Program-made: the position numbers and the translations under genes | The notes under the pieces: generated by a model | Told to the model about the DNA's origin: nothing | The model's database searches: none | What the model saw: only the letters and a program-made list of their open reading frames with translations | Source: Synechococcus sp. WH 8020 | GTDB lineage: Bacteria > Cyanobacteriota > Cyanobacteriia > PCC-6307 > Cyanobiaceae | Assembly (NCBI RefSeq): GCF_001040845.1 | Contig: NZ_CP011941.1 | Location: forward strand, 1,123,576 to 1,187,575 | Reading direction: 5' to 3' | DNA length: 64,000 nt | In this document: one piece after another, positions 16,685 through 24,657 of the stretch | Layout: each line of letters opens with the position of its first letter | How positions within the stretch are numbered: position 1 is the stretch's first letter

Positions 16685-16912
16685 ATGAACATTCCAAGCG
16701 ACTTTCAAGCCTTTTCCAACGTCCACGCCATCAGAGACGGCAGTGCATTCATCAATGTGCTCGGCTGGATGTGGACCGAAGACAAAGGCGTCCAGTATCT
16801 CGCCTGGGACGGAAGCATCTACTCAGCAAGTTCGATCGACGGGATCAGCCCGCAAGCGTCACACCAGATGTATCGAACAGCAAACTCCCTGGAAAAGCTG
16901 GCGGATCAGTAG
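16685..16912 (+). CDS. Hypothetical small protein
   Basis: 75 residues, soluble. The core GSAFINVLGWMWTEDKGVQY is followed by LAWDGSIYSASSIDGISPQ. The frame is open further upstream to 16610, but that part lacks coding character, so I chose the ATG at 16685. No domain recognised. Confidence 0.6.
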   Translation: MNIPSDFQAFSNVHAIRDGSAFINVLGWMWTEDKGVQYLAWDGSIYSASSIDGISPQASHQMYRTANSLEKLADQ

Positions 16913-16979
16913 GCAAACGGACAGGGTTGCAAACTGACAGCAAAACGTGCCAGAACGAAGGAACGCATGTCTTTGGCAG

Positions 16980-17210
16980 ATGACCAGCACAGCTCAACGC
17001 ACGATTCAGACCACAACAGGCGAAGACATGCTGATTGATGCCTTACGAGGGATCAAAACAAAACCAGAGCTCAAGCTCTTGCAAGAGCGGCTGACATCCA
17101 ACCCAGCCAATCCTCCACTGTTCAATTGGGTTTGCAACTTATTGATCGAACGACGGATCTCGCGAGGTCTAGCCGCGCGGGTTTTGTCGCAATTGCATGA
17201 CGAGGAGTAG
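16980..17210 (+). CDS. Hypothetical small helical protein
   Basis: 76 residues, helix-rich: EDMLIDALRGIKTKPELKLL, then FNWVCNLLIERRISRGLAAR. The frame is open to a GTG at 16947; I prefer the ATG at 16980. No recognised domain. Same strand as the preceding small gene, with a 67-nt gap. Confidence 0.6.
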   Translation: MTSTAQRTIQTTTGEDMLIDALRGIKTKPELKLLQERLTSNPANPPLFNWVCNLLIERRISRGLAARVLSQLHDEE

Positions 17211-17583
17211 GCCGATTAGGCCAGAGACCGGTGGAGGCCCAAGCGTCCCTGTTCCGCCTGATGGCTTTGGATACAGAAACTCAGGATCCAGCACATCAGT
17301 AAGACCTCTCACAAAAAAGTTAAGGACCGACAACCTAGAGGCAGAAAGATCTAAGCCACATCATCAACGGGAAAACCAACAGCAAAGGGAAAGAGAAGGA
17401 AGGGACAGAGAGGCTGTAGCTTAAGCAGTCAAAATCCATAAAAACACAAAGAAGGACAACAAACGACTCGATCGACATCAGCAGCAGGACGGAAGAAATA
17501 CACAAATGGAAGTCAAATCAATCCAATAAGTTGACTTAGATAAGGATGGGCTGTTAGTAATAGTTTGTTGAAGCTTTTCTCAA
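17211..17583 (+). other. Intergenic region upstream of the CyAbrB gene
   Basis: 373 bases without a convincing gene. It contains purine-rich, low-complexity sequence around 17370-17410. The last 60 bases before 17584 are A+T-rich and presumably hold the promoter. No classical operator was identified. Confidence 0.5.
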
Positions 17584-17949
17584 ATGCTGACTGGTGCAGA
17601 CCTGCTCGCTAAGGTCAAAGACCTTGGCGATGTATCCAAAACCGATTTAGCCACGCAGTGCGGCTATGTTTCCCAGAAGAAGGATGGAAGTAATCGAGTG
17701 AACTTCACGGCATTTTATGAAGCTCTTCTCAATGCAAAAGGCATTGATCTCGGTGGCGGAGCAGGGGGAATTGGTAAAGGTGGACGAAAACTGAGCTACA
17801 TCGCCAAAGTTCAAGGCAATGGAAATCTGTTGATCGGAAAAGCCTATACAGCAATGCTTGAGCTCAATCCTGGCGACAATTTCACCATCAAACTAGGGCG
17901 AAAGCAAATTCGACTGATCCCAGAAGGCACGGAAGACACCGAAGAATAA
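17584..17949 (+). CDS. CyAbrB-type transcriptional regulator
   Basis: 121 residues. The N-terminal half (LTGADLLAKVKDLGDVSKTD, CGYVSQKKDG) is the cyanobacteria-specific portion. The C-terminal half (GRKLSYIAKVQGNGNLLIGK, LELNPGDNFTIKLGRKQIRL) is the AbrB-like swapped-hairpin DNA-binding domain. CyAbrB proteins are global regulators of carbon and nitrogen genes in cyanobacteria. Complete. It is monocistronic, with a strong terminator starting about 20 nt after the stop. Confidence 0.93.
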   Translation: MLTGADLLAKVKDLGDVSKTDLATQCGYVSQKKDGSNRVNFTAFYEALLNAKGIDLGGGAGGIGKGGRKLSYIAKVQGNGNLLIGKAYTAMLELNPGDNFTIKLGRKQIRLIPEGTEDTEE

Positions 17950-17967
17950 TCGCTATCAGCGAACAAT

Positions 17968-18000
17968 AAAAAAGAGGCTTGCTTTGCTAGCCTCTTTTTT
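17968..18000 (+). terminator. Rho-independent terminator after the CyAbrB gene
   Basis: Perfect inverted repeat AAAAAAGAGGCT / AGCCTCTTTTTT with a short loop, ending in a run of six T. Because the left arm starts with six A, it can also work for leftward transcription and may terminate the convergent gene at 18172-18366. Confidence 0.93.
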
Positions 18001-18171
18001 ATTGCAAATGATTTTTAAAACATTTTAGAAAGCAATTGGCAAACAATCAAATTATTGATCGCAATAATTTTGACAGCCAATGACTTGAAGAGGGAAAAAG
18101 ATCAAACAAAGATCAACGTTGACAAGCAAGAGGCTGCGACAGCCAATCCAGCCTTAGAGAATAAAGCGTCG

Positions 18172-18366
18172 TCAAACGTTGTCCCATTTAATTTTCCCGT
18201 CAAGGAGCTCCATCAGTTCCTCAAGCTTTTGATTCGTCACGCGAACATCTGCAGCATCTGGCATAGTGCCCTCCTCGATGAGAACGTTGTAGTGCTCTCG
18301 ACACATATTGCGAAGTTCCTGCAAGCGCTTCTTGGTAATGGTGCGCTTCTCTTCTGCTGTTGCCAT
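18172..18366 (-). CDS. Small helical hypothetical protein
   Basis: 64 residues, charged and fully helical in appearance: EEKRTITKKRLQELRNMCRE then VTNQKLEELMELLDGKIKW. No recognised domain. ATG start; the shared terminator at 17968-18000 lies downstream. Two possible shadow frames overlap it but lack its charge pattern. Confidence 0.7.
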   Translation of the reverse strand: MATAEEKRTITKKRLQELRNMCREHYNVLIEEGTMPDAADVRVTNQKLEELMELLDGKIKWDNV

Positions 18367-19157
18367 GCTTGAATCCTTGACCTATGGACAGTCTGCCTTA
18401 TGGGGCGCAACCGAAGACTGACCTGGGCCAGTGAGCTCATCAACCTAATCACTGAGAACACCTAGGAAATCAACGAAAAAGCCGAGGAGAGACCGCAGAA
18501 AGACGACAATCACCCGCGACGATGCTCAGCCAATGGAATATTCCAGCGAAAAAACGATAAAGCGGTGCTTCAAAAACACTTTGTACAAACAAAACACTTC
18601 TACAAAGGCGCAATCAGAACATCGAATACGTCACAACACATCCATATGAAGAAAATTTGATCAACACACACTCATTAAGCCTTGAGGCAAAACGCCGATC
18701 CCGTAACCGGGTGTCGCCTGTCATTGGCTATGACGAGTCGCCCACTTTGCATGGCGACTCCGACTCTCGATTTCCCAACGACGCCACTCCGTTGCAGAAG
18801 CAGGTGCCGCAGACGACATCAAGGCTGGATCAGTCCAATAGTCAGGTGAATCGAGAGTGGATTGATCGATAGGGCAACAGGGTCCGTGGATCACGCCAGA
18901 TAACTACAGATTTTCTTTATCTTGCCTCCCTGGGCTGCCGTTTCGCAATGCTTGCGAGAAAGAATTCACTTCACCACCCTGGACAAGGGGCAAGGCATTC
19001 AGAGTCGCACAGCGCAGCACTCTCCCTAGAGAGCCTTGGATCAGGGAAAACCAATGAGGAAACAGCGAATTACAGAATTTCTGAAGGGTAAAGCCAAGAA
19101 TGAGCCCGTTCTGAGTTCAAGATCCAACGTAAGCTCAAATACCTAATTGATTGGTCG
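18367..19157 (+). other. Gene-poor region, no convincing gene
   Basis: 790 bases. A 71-residue plus-strand frame at 18657-18872 is open but compositionally odd, and no family is recognised. A 30-codon frame begins near 19053 (MRKQRITEFLKGKAK). Neither is supported enough to call as a gene. No tRNA-like cloverleaf or terminator was seen. The stretch may hold decayed genes. Confidence 0.4.
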
Positions 19158-19319
19158 ATGTCCGCACCTCTTCAGAAATATGAGTTGTCGTCGATGAAGT
19201 GGGCGTCGAATGGAGAGCTCTCGACTTATGACATCCATAAGTTGCTTAGGAAAATGAATCAGGCACAAGCTTTTGAGCGACAAATCCGGTGCCTGGAACC
19301 CACAGAAAATCCAAAATAA
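19158..19319 (+). CDS. Possible small gene, perhaps a fragment
   Basis: 53 residues: SAPLQKYELSSMKWASNGEL then YDIHKLLRKMNQAQAFERQI. Coding-like sequence (KIQRKLKYLIDWS) continues in frame upstream of the ATG to a stop near 19101, so the visible gene could be the remainder of a longer, broken gene or could use an earlier non-ATG start. No family recognised. Confidence 0.4.
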   Translation: MSAPLQKYELSSMKWASNGELSTYDIHKLLRKMNQAQAFERQIRCLEPTENPK

Positions 19320-19507
19320 TTTGGATGCGGACACTCAGAAGAGAGTTCAACTCTTGGCATAGATACGCGCTAATTCAAGTGAAACTAAATAAAAAATACA
19401 GAAATGCTTTTGAATAGTCAAAAAATTTTTCTGATCCCAAGGTTAATCAGTAGATCGAACGTTTTTTAGCCAATCAAGGCCAGCATATCAATAACGGAAA
19501 AAGCTTG

Positions 19508-19771
19508 ATGTACACGATTGAACACTTGTCTGATGAAAGCTGGACACCTGAAGTAACCAGAGAGACCGAGTTCAAAGCATTTGTAGATGCTCGGACCAAG
19601 TGCTTGGCTACAGGGAAGATTTATAGAGTCGTGGACGACAAACGGAATGTAAGATATAAGATACACAATCACTCTCGATGCCTGCAAAAAGCAACTTTTT
19701 TCAAATCATTAATTGCTTATGCCTCAAGGTCGTACCTGCAAGGCTGGGAGAGCCTCTTGCAGCTCGTCTGA
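19508..19771 (+). CDS. Small orphan protein, MYxIxxL...WT family
   Basis: 87 residues. The N-terminal part MYTIEHLSDESWTPEVTRET continues FKAFVDARTKCLATGKIYRV. By eye it aligns with the minus-strand gene at 23745-23951 (MYRIQELGSSGWTDHG...), sharing MYxIxxL, WT, ExxAFxxA and G...RV. The last 20 residues are antisense to another small gene at 19724-19873. An in-frame TTG precedes the ATG. Function unknown. Confidence 0.6.
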   Translation: MYTIEHLSDESWTPEVTRETEFKAFVDARTKCLATGKIYRVVDDKRNVRYKIHNHSRCLQKATFFKSLIAYASRSYLQGWESLLQLV

Positions 19772-19873
19772 AGAATCAGAATCGCTAATGCCATTGGTCA
19801 GCTGAAATGCTAAAGCAGCTAAGCCAAGAAAAGCCAAAATAACGACTATGAGCAAAATTTTTGTTGGTGACAT
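19724..19873 (-). CDS. Single-helix membrane mini-protein
   Basis: 49 residues: a start helix PTKILLIVVILAFLGLAALA then the acidic linker NGISDSDSSDELQEALPAL. A typical small N-in membrane protein. It overlaps the 3' end of the convergent gene at 19508-19771 by 48 nt, so one of the two may be shorter than drawn. No family recognised. Confidence 0.5.
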   Translation of the reverse strand: MSPTKILLIVVILAFLGLAALAFQLTNGISDSDSSDELQEALPALQVRP

Positions 19874-20111
19874 GAACGGCAGTAGTTTCTTTGGAATCTA
19901 GGATATCGATAAAAATTCAGGCCATTCACCTCTCTTAAAGCATTAAGCCACCAGACTGAAGACAAATCATGAAGTCCAATGGCTGATTCGTCCAATGGAG
20001 TATTAATCGAATCCTTAATCAATAAAGACTTCGACGAAAGGACATAAGCCTACCGAGGCATAAAAAAACAGACTTATCAAAGAATCCTAATAAACCACGT
20101 CCATCGCAGAC

Positions 20112-20136
20112 AAAAAACCGCTCATCGCAAGAGCGG
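20112..20136 (-). terminator. Leftward terminator-like hairpin
   Basis: On the minus strand, CCGCTC TTGCGAT GAGCGG is followed by a run of six T (complement of 20112-20117). It implies a leftward transcript ending here, either a long 3' UTR of the gene at 20466-20678 or a small RNA from 20140-20460. Confidence 0.65.
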
Positions 20137-20226
20137 CCTCTAACCAAGCAATCCCCATCACCCGGCCTTTTGCACCACATGGAGATGTGATGTGTAGATC
20201 ATAGTGACAACACACTCAAGCAGAGC

Positions 20227-20334
20227 ATGAGTATCGATTCACTCAAGATTGTGACTAAATTATGTAAAGCAGTCACAAGGAAGATCAAGCAAAAAGAAGA
20301 AGCAGATCAACGACTCATACGATGTATGCAGTGA
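20227..20334 (+). CDS. Doubtful 35-residue basic peptide
   Basis: MSIDSLKIVTKLCKAVTRKI continues as a lysine/glutamate-rich helix. It would be an amphipathic helix, but the length is too short for certainty and no family is recognised. Confidence 0.22.
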   Translation: MSIDSLKIVTKLCKAVTRKIKQKEEADQRLIRCMQ

Positions 20335-20465
20335 GGAGATAGCAAACAGCATCTTCTCACCTCTGTTACTGATACTAAAGATGGATTCAGCTCATTTAGG
20401 GGAACGCAATAAGTTTCTGACTTGAAGAACCAACATCCTAAATAACCCACAACTCAAGCAAAGAG

Positions 20466-20678
20466 TTAAGTCATTACAATTGAGTATTCAACTCGCTCAT
20501 CGGAGCAGCATAAATCCCCATAAAAGCTCTCTAGCTCATCATAGGCATCGTCGTAGCAAGTAAACCTTAACTGAGTGATCGAATCTTCCTGAAGATCATC
20601 ACGAACAATACGATAGATAGGATCGTCTTCATCTGGCATTGCATTCGGCCGAAGAGCCTCACCTGATTCATTTTTCAT
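20466..20678 (-). CDS. Small acidic conserved-looking protein
   Basis: 70 residues, strongly acidic: MPDEDDPIYRIVRDDLQEDS then RFTCYDDAYDELESFYGDLC. The pattern 'PIYxIV..D......LRF..YDDAYDELE..YGDLCCSDER' looks like a conserved domain of small picocyanobacterial proteins. Two adjacent cysteines are near the end. Function unknown. Confidence 0.75.
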   Translation of the reverse strand: MKNESGEALRPNAMPDEDDPIYRIVRDDLQEDSITQLRFTCYDDAYDELESFYGDLCCSDERVEYSIVMT

Positions 20679-20766
20679 AAAGTCGCATTATCAGCCAACA
20701 AAGTAATAATACAATCAGAAAGAACCCTGAGTTGAAATAGATTGAAAGCAATTTACTTCCATTGAA

Positions 20767-21051
20767 TCAAGAAACGTCTACACCCTTTCCGGATAAAAAA
20801 GCAAATCGATAACGTATCGCTTCGGCATCAGGCTTTGGAGTCTCATAGCTCCAAGCCACATTCGTCAGAATTTGCTCATCAACAATCAAATCCCAGTAGC
20901 GAGCCTTACCCTTCCAACCACACACCGTCGTGTGCCGAGAGTCGCGAAAGTATTGAACTTGCATTGATTCACGGGGAAAATAAGGATTTCCATCGACATA
21001 AACGATATCGTCGCTTTCAGCAAGAACACTACCGTTGAAAATTGCTTTCAT
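20767..21051 (-). CDS. DUF427 domain protein
   Basis: 94 residues. The DUF427 signature is complete: MKAIFNGSVLAESDDIVYVDGNPYFP-type start, then HTTVCGWKGKARYWDL with the conserved Cys/Trp, and WSYETPKPDAEAIRYRFAF at the end. DUF427 proteins are single-domain, widespread in bacteria and plants, and of unknown function. Complete. Confidence 0.93.
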   Translation of the reverse strand: MKAIFNGSVLAESDDIVYVDGNPYFPRESMQVQYFRDSRHTTVCGWKGKARYWDLIVDEQILTNVAWSYETPKPDAEAIRYRFAFLSGKGVDVS

Positions 21052-21356
21052 TGAAAACCAGTTTTTTCCATATTAAGTAGCAATGTGCTGAGGTGTGAGA
21101 ATTCGCATCACAAACACCAATGAAGCCGGGTCAGGAGATGTCCAATAAAATGATCAAACTCAGACTCACTTCATAAATTCTTAAAGGAAAATTCTAATCT
21201 ATGTTGCTAAACATCAACTCATCGACGTTATGAGATCAGACAACGAACCAGATTTTTATTCTCTACAAAAATCTATTTCGATCTGAAAAGGAACAAGAGA
21301 AAAAGGAGCGCAATGGTCCGATGTTGACTTAGACCATGAGTAACTGAGTCAATCCA

Positions 21357-21521
21357 GTGGCCTTTCTCAGCAGAATTTGCGCAACATCCAAAGGTTCAAC
21401 AATCGATGCCGTTGGGAATGGGAAATACCGAGTCTGTGACAAGGAATTAACTTGTTCAGAGGTTGATGGATTGTGGAAAGCCTATGAAGTGCTAAGAACT
21501 CAGGAGCAGCGAGTGAGCTAA
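21357..21521 (+). CDS. Possible 54-residue protein
   Basis: Frame from a GTG: a short N-terminus then GNGKYRVCDKELTCSEVDGL and WKAYEVLRTQEQRVS. The C-terminal half looks like real protein, with two cysteines separated by six residues. An in-frame TGA lies four codons before the GTG. The 305 bases before it (21052-21356) show no gene. Confidence 0.42.
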   Translation: MAFLSRICATSKGSTIDAVGNGKYRVCDKELTCSEVDGLWKAYEVLRTQEQRVS

Positions 21522-21626
21522 CAGTTGTGTGGCAGTCCACTTCTCTGAACCGGCTTCCACTCCAACAAAACGGTTAGCGCATCAGCAATCTCAGTAGCAA
21601 ACAGACGTGACCCCAAATCCTTGGGG

Positions 21627-22013
21627 TCAGTAACATGCATCCCCTTGCTTGAGCTTATATGCAGCTTCAGGGTATGCATTCTTCCAGATAACGCAATTCT
21701 TCTCTTCCTGAGACAAACTTGTAAATTCATTTACGGGAGAGGAAGGAGTGGCTGGTAGATCTTTATCTTGCAGCGGTTTAACATCAGCTGCTTGTGACTT
21801 TTCGACACTATTATGAGTTTCACGATCAAGGAATGATTCTTCCAAATAAGGTTTTGACTCGGATTGAGTCACTTCCCGCTGGGGTGAATCCAACTGTATT
21901 TCACTATGGAATTGAGTTCCGATTAAAGTCGAGCCAAGATAAAAGCCTATTAAGGAGAAACCGATTCCTACCAATAATTCGATTCTGTTAACTGAGCGCA
22001 ATTTTTTGAGCAT
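21627..22013 (-). CDS. Membrane-anchored hypothetical protein
   Basis: 128 residues. An N-terminal helix (IELLVGIGFSLIGFYLGSTL) is followed by a long polar linker rich in Ser/Glu/Pro and a short C-terminal domain (NCVIWKNAYPEAAYKLKQGD, then ACY) with two cysteines. Single-pass membrane topology predicted with the C-terminal domain outside. No family assigned. Confidence 0.65.
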   Translation of the reverse strand: MLKKLRSVNRIELLVGIGFSLIGFYLGSTLIGTQFHSEIQLDSPQREVTQSESKPYLEESFLDRETHNSVEKSQAADVKPLQDKDLPATPSSPVNEFTSLSQEEKNCVIWKNAYPEAAYKLKQGDACY

Positions 22014-22470
22014 ATTCTTCCCACAACCCTACAAACAAACATTAGAAATAAAATTATCTCAAGTCAAGCTTTGACGACTAAAATTATTCTATGATTTCAA
22101 GAAATAAGCAAAAATGCCTAACCAAAGATGGGGCAATCATCCCCTGGATTGAGCATCATCTTTACTCTGAACCCAAGCAATGACTTCAAAAGACTAAAAA
22201 AAAGACCAAACCTCGCTTAACCGAAAATGCATGATTAAATTTCCAAAAAAATTCAGCAGAAAGGGTTAACAGCATAATACTTGGAAGGAATAGTCAATCA
22301 AAAAGATTTTTCGGACTAATCAATGATCCAAACAAAAAGACTCAAACAGAGATCCAGTGAAACAGATTCTAGACTTAGCCTTTAGGCGAAAATTTGAATA
22401 ATCAGCTTCAATTCATATCAAACAATCTCGCCATGCGTAGAGGTGCAGTTGTCACACCTCTCAACCATGA
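22014..22470 (-). other. A+T-rich region without genes
   Basis: 457 bases, strongly A+T-rich. I see no coding frame longer than about 30 codons and no convincing hairpin terminator. Promoter elements for the leftward gene at 21627-22013 are likely near 22014-22080. Confidence 0.45.
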
Positions 22471-22710
22471 TCAACGATGGCGACCAAGAGGTTCAATCCA
22501 ATCGACCAGCACCTCACGATGATGCAGCCAGCGTTCTGAGACACGACAACCAAGATTGACCTGACCCTCGTCCATAAGACGGCCTAAACGAATAGCAGCT
22601 GCTTCTTCAGGCCGTGAAAAGGTCTGAAGGTGATTTGTCAACCATGTAACCTCATCTTCCGTAATGACCCCCGTAGAAAGGGTTTCGAGCACAAGTTCGC
22701 CAACGGTCAT
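22471..22710 (-). CDS. Small helical hypothetical protein
   Basis: 79 residues: VGELVLETLSTGVITEDEVT, WLTNHLQTFSRPEEAAAIRL, then a hydrophobic C-terminus ending VLVDWIEPLGRHR. The frame extends upstream, but that part has poor coding character, so the ATG at 22710 is used. No recognised domain. Confidence 0.7.
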   Translation of the reverse strand: MTVGELVLETLSTGVITEDEVTWLTNHLQTFSRPEEAAAIRLGRLMDEGQVNLGCRVSERWLHHREVLVDWIEPLGRHR

Positions 22711-22814
22711 GGGATTTGTAACAACATCGTTACATCCTGGCGCAACGGCGGCCCAACCGTGGCCCCCATTCCTCATCAAGAGTTTTTAGGCTGGCTCTCC
22801 CTACAGGAAAATTC

Positions 22815-22973
22815 ATGCAAGCCACTCTTGCTCAGCAATTCGAAACAGAATCAATCAAGAGACAAATTGACTCGACGACTGATTTGGCTGAACTCCAAGC
22901 ACTAGCCAGACATCTTGCAGATCTCTATCTGAAGCAACGCGTTGCCACTGCCTGGGTCATAGCAAATAAGTGA
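22815..22973 (+). CDS. Small helical hypothetical protein
   Basis: 52 residues, all-helical: QFETESIKRQIDSTTDLAEL then QALARHLADLYLKQRVATAW. AGGA lies 7 nt before the ATG. The 'LARxLADLYLKQ' core resembles small cyanobacterial regulatory or adaptor peptides. Function unknown. Confidence 0.65.
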   Translation: MQATLAQQFETESIKRQIDSTTDLAELQALARHLADLYLKQRVATAWVIANK

Positions 22974-23552
22974 TTTAACCAATTTCAAGTTCTTCTTTTT
23001 GAAGGACTCTTAATGTGTTGCTTTGGTCTCAAGATTTAACACCAGTGCCCCCTGATTCGATAGAGACGAAAAGGCATTTTCACCAGATTGACGAAAACAT
23101 ATTGACGACTGATACACCATAAAAATCAGGCTCTCAGAAAAAGCTTCTTCAAATGATTCGAGCTCACAGTGACCTATGACCACCTGTCAAGCAAGATTCA
23201 GCGCTTATCAATTGCCCGTTTGCCTTACAGACCCCCGTCCACATCCGGTCCCTCCCAAAAACCTTGAGACATTTTGAGGCGACTGCTCAAGGGATTGGAC
23301 GTCCCTCACCAGATCAAAGCTGAAAGACGGTTCCAAGCACGCTGGCTGGATGCTCAGACTGCTCTGCAGTTCGACGCTCTAGCTGAGCAATCATCACGAG
23401 ATGAGCCGTGAATCGAATCGCTGACAGCAACGCCAAGCCAATACAGAGAGGACAGTGAGTCAAAGTCATAAAGACAATTTTGGAGCCAGTTCATGCCTCT
23501 GACTCCGATCCTTGCCATTTCTTGACTTAATGGAAGATTCGACAGCTGATCT
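22974..23552 (+). other. Gene-poor region with one doubtful short frame
   Basis: 579 bases. The only candidate is a 45-codon plus-strand frame at 23274-23411 (listed separately). Alternative frames on both strands are open for 60-110 codons near 23354-23689 but overlap a better gene or lack coding character. No terminator or RNA structure recognised. Confidence 0.35.
23274..23411 (+). CDS. Doubtful short frame
   Basis: 45 residues from a TTG: RRLLKGLDVPHQIKAERRFQ then ARWLDAQTALQFDALAEQS. The amino-acid pattern is protein-like and helical, but there is no clear ribosome site, no ATG and no recognised family. Confidence 0.33.
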   Translation: MRRLLKGLDVPHQIKAERRFQARWLDAQTALQFDALAEQSSRDEP

Positions 23553-23741
23553 TCAGAAGCGGCACCCAACCTCATGGATGAGGTCAATACTGTTGGGCCA
23601 TCGCCGAATGTGCTCATAAAACTCCATGGCAAGGATGCGAGCCTCCCAAGCGTCGGACGCGTAGAAACAAGCCTCCTGTTTGCTGCCATCAGACATCTTG
23701 TAGCGAATCGTGAAATGTTTGTAGTGACTGAAATAAGCCAT
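23553..23741 (-). CDS. Small orphan protein, FTxxYK...YASD family
   Basis: 62 residues: FTIRYKMSDGSKQEACFYAS then DAWEARILAMEFYEHIRRW. By eye it aligns with the plus-strand gene at 28575-28739 (FTVFFKITGESVGSITVFAS, then D), sharing the FT-x-x-[YF]-K start and the [YF]ASD core, which suggests a small paralogous family. It ends just 3 nt after the end of the next minus-strand gene region, so it may be cotranscribed with 23745-23951. Function unknown. Confidence 0.65.
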   Translation of the reverse strand: MAYFSHYKHFTIRYKMSDGSKQEACFYASDAWEARILAMEFYEHIRRWPNSIDLIHEVGCRF

Positions 23742-23744
23742 CGG

Positions 23745-23951
23745 TTAAGCCACCATTTCGTGATCAGTCTGAATCGCGGTCGAGCCAGAGCGATTCATGA
23801 TGCAAACCATCTCATCCAAAGGGTTGAGGACTCTCGCAGATTGTCCCTCCTGTTGGCTGAGGGCATGAGCAGCTCCAAAAGCCTCGATTTCAGTGGCTCT
23901 GGATCCATGATCCGTCCAGCCGGAGGAGCCCAGCTCTTGAATTCTGTACAT
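23745..23951 (-). CDS. Small orphan protein, MYxIxxL...WT family
   Basis: 68 residues: MYRIQELGSSGWTDHGSRAT then EIEAFGAAHALSQQEGQSAR. It resembles the product of 19508-19771 in order and spacing of MYxIxxL, WT, E..AF..A, G...RV. The frame is open upstream to 24197, but that part looks non-coding. The next minus-strand gene starts 4 nt after this stop, which suggests a two-gene unit. Confidence 0.65.
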   Translation of the reverse strand: MYRIQELGSSGWTDHGSRATEIEAFGAAHALSQQEGQSARVLNPLDEMVCIMNRSGSTAIQTDHEMVA

Positions 23952-24157
23952 CAATGACGATTCGTATGTACACAACTTATGCACCCAACCTGCAAAACAC
24001 GGTACAAACCACCCACATTGATCAGAAGTCTTCGGGATCACGGATGATTGATGTGGTGATAGACACAAATAAACGCGATTTTTCAAGATTTCATCACATT
24101 CAAAGGAAATACAAGCGACGAATAGAACTCGTTGGGCATGCATGCAAAAGACCAATA
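23952..24157 (-). other. Short region without genes
   Basis: No convincing gene. The upstream extension of the preceding frame passes through here but has no good coding pattern. Presumably holds the promoter for the two small leftward genes. Confidence 0.4.
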
Positions 24158-24188
24158 AAAAGGCCGTGACCCCCCGGCCACGGCCCAC
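24154..24188 (-). terminator. Leftward terminator after the Nif11-like gene
   Basis: On the minus strand, GGCCGTG ... CACGGCC forms a 7-bp G+C-rich stem (24162-24168 with 24179-24185) followed by TTTTTATTGG. It lies about 105 nt after the stop of the Nif11-like gene and is the probable end of that transcript. Confidence 0.8.
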
Positions 24189-24292
24189 GAGACGCATTCA
24201 TTGAGCTTGATCTGAACCCTTCCAATTGGGCTCTTTCGTTATGGCGCATGCAATCTCCCAGATACATCAGTGTTTGTACTCAGAAGCTTCAC

Positions 24293-24511
24293 TCAGTAAC
24301 GGTGTGGATATTCACCAGGATGATCGACACGATGAACCCTCATCCCTTTTAAAGACTTACCGGATAGCAACAGCAGCTCGCTACCAGACACGGGATAGCC
24401 GAGCTCCTGAGCGATCATTGCAACCTCAGCAGCTGTCATTGCCGACTGAACGCGGCTTTGCAAACGAGAATCCCTTTGCAAGTGCACCAAAAAGGACTGG
24501 AGAGAGCTCAA
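24293..24511 (-). CDS. Nif11-like leader-domain protein
   Basis: 72 residues. Residues 1-50 match the Nif11 or N11P leader domain: LQSFLVHLQRDSRLQSRVQS, TAAEVAMIAQELGYPVSGSE, then LLLLSGK. In some bacteria this domain is the leader of ribosomally made peptides. Here the C-terminus (MRVHRVDHPGEYPHRY) has no cysteine and there is no double-glycine cleavage site, and no modification enzyme is near, so it is better regarded as a stand-alone Nif11 protein. The start is a TTG with GGGA 8 nt upstream. Confidence 0.8.
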   Translation of the reverse strand: MSSLQSFLVHLQRDSRLQSRVQSAMTAAEVAMIAQELGYPVSGSELLLLSGKSLKGMRVHRVDHPGEYPHRY

Positions 24512-24512
24512 A

Positions 24513-24605
24513 TCAGATGTCCCATGTCCTTTTTTCCGCTAGTGAATCACGAAAGGGAACCACGACGAGAGTCGACGCAAGCACAAGAACAACCGGAATG
24601 ACCAA
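24513..24605 (-). CDS. Possible single-helix membrane peptide
   Basis: 30 residues from a TTG: VIPVVLVLASTLVVVPF helix, then a charged tail SLAEKRTWDI. Its stop lies 1 nt before the Nif11-like start, so the two may be coupled. Too short to be certain. Confidence 0.3.
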   Translation of the reverse strand: MVIPVVLVLASTLVVVPFRDSLAEKRTWDI

Positions 24606-24657
24606 CTGAAGCGGTCATGACATGACGGGCAAGGGTCGATGGAGTACGAATCAAGGC

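Larger units (their letters stand above)
19874..20465 (+). other. A+T-rich intergenic region
   Basis: About 590 bases with no strong gene. It contains a leftward terminator-like hairpin at 20112-20136 and a doubtful 35-codon frame at 20227-20334, both listed separately. The rest shows no recognisable structure. Confidence 0.45.

Noticed and set aside
18657..18872. 71-residue plus-strand frame
   Set aside because: Composition dominated by Ser/Arg/Asp with no structural pattern or family; probably chance or a decayed gene.
24547..24620. Minus-strand frame encoding GHSGCSCACVDSRRGS, which looks like a Cys-rich precursor core near the Nif11 gene
   Set aside because: It has no leader domain in the same frame. 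The neighbouring Nif11 product has its own cysteine-free C-terminus, and a hydrophobic frame over the same DNA fits better.
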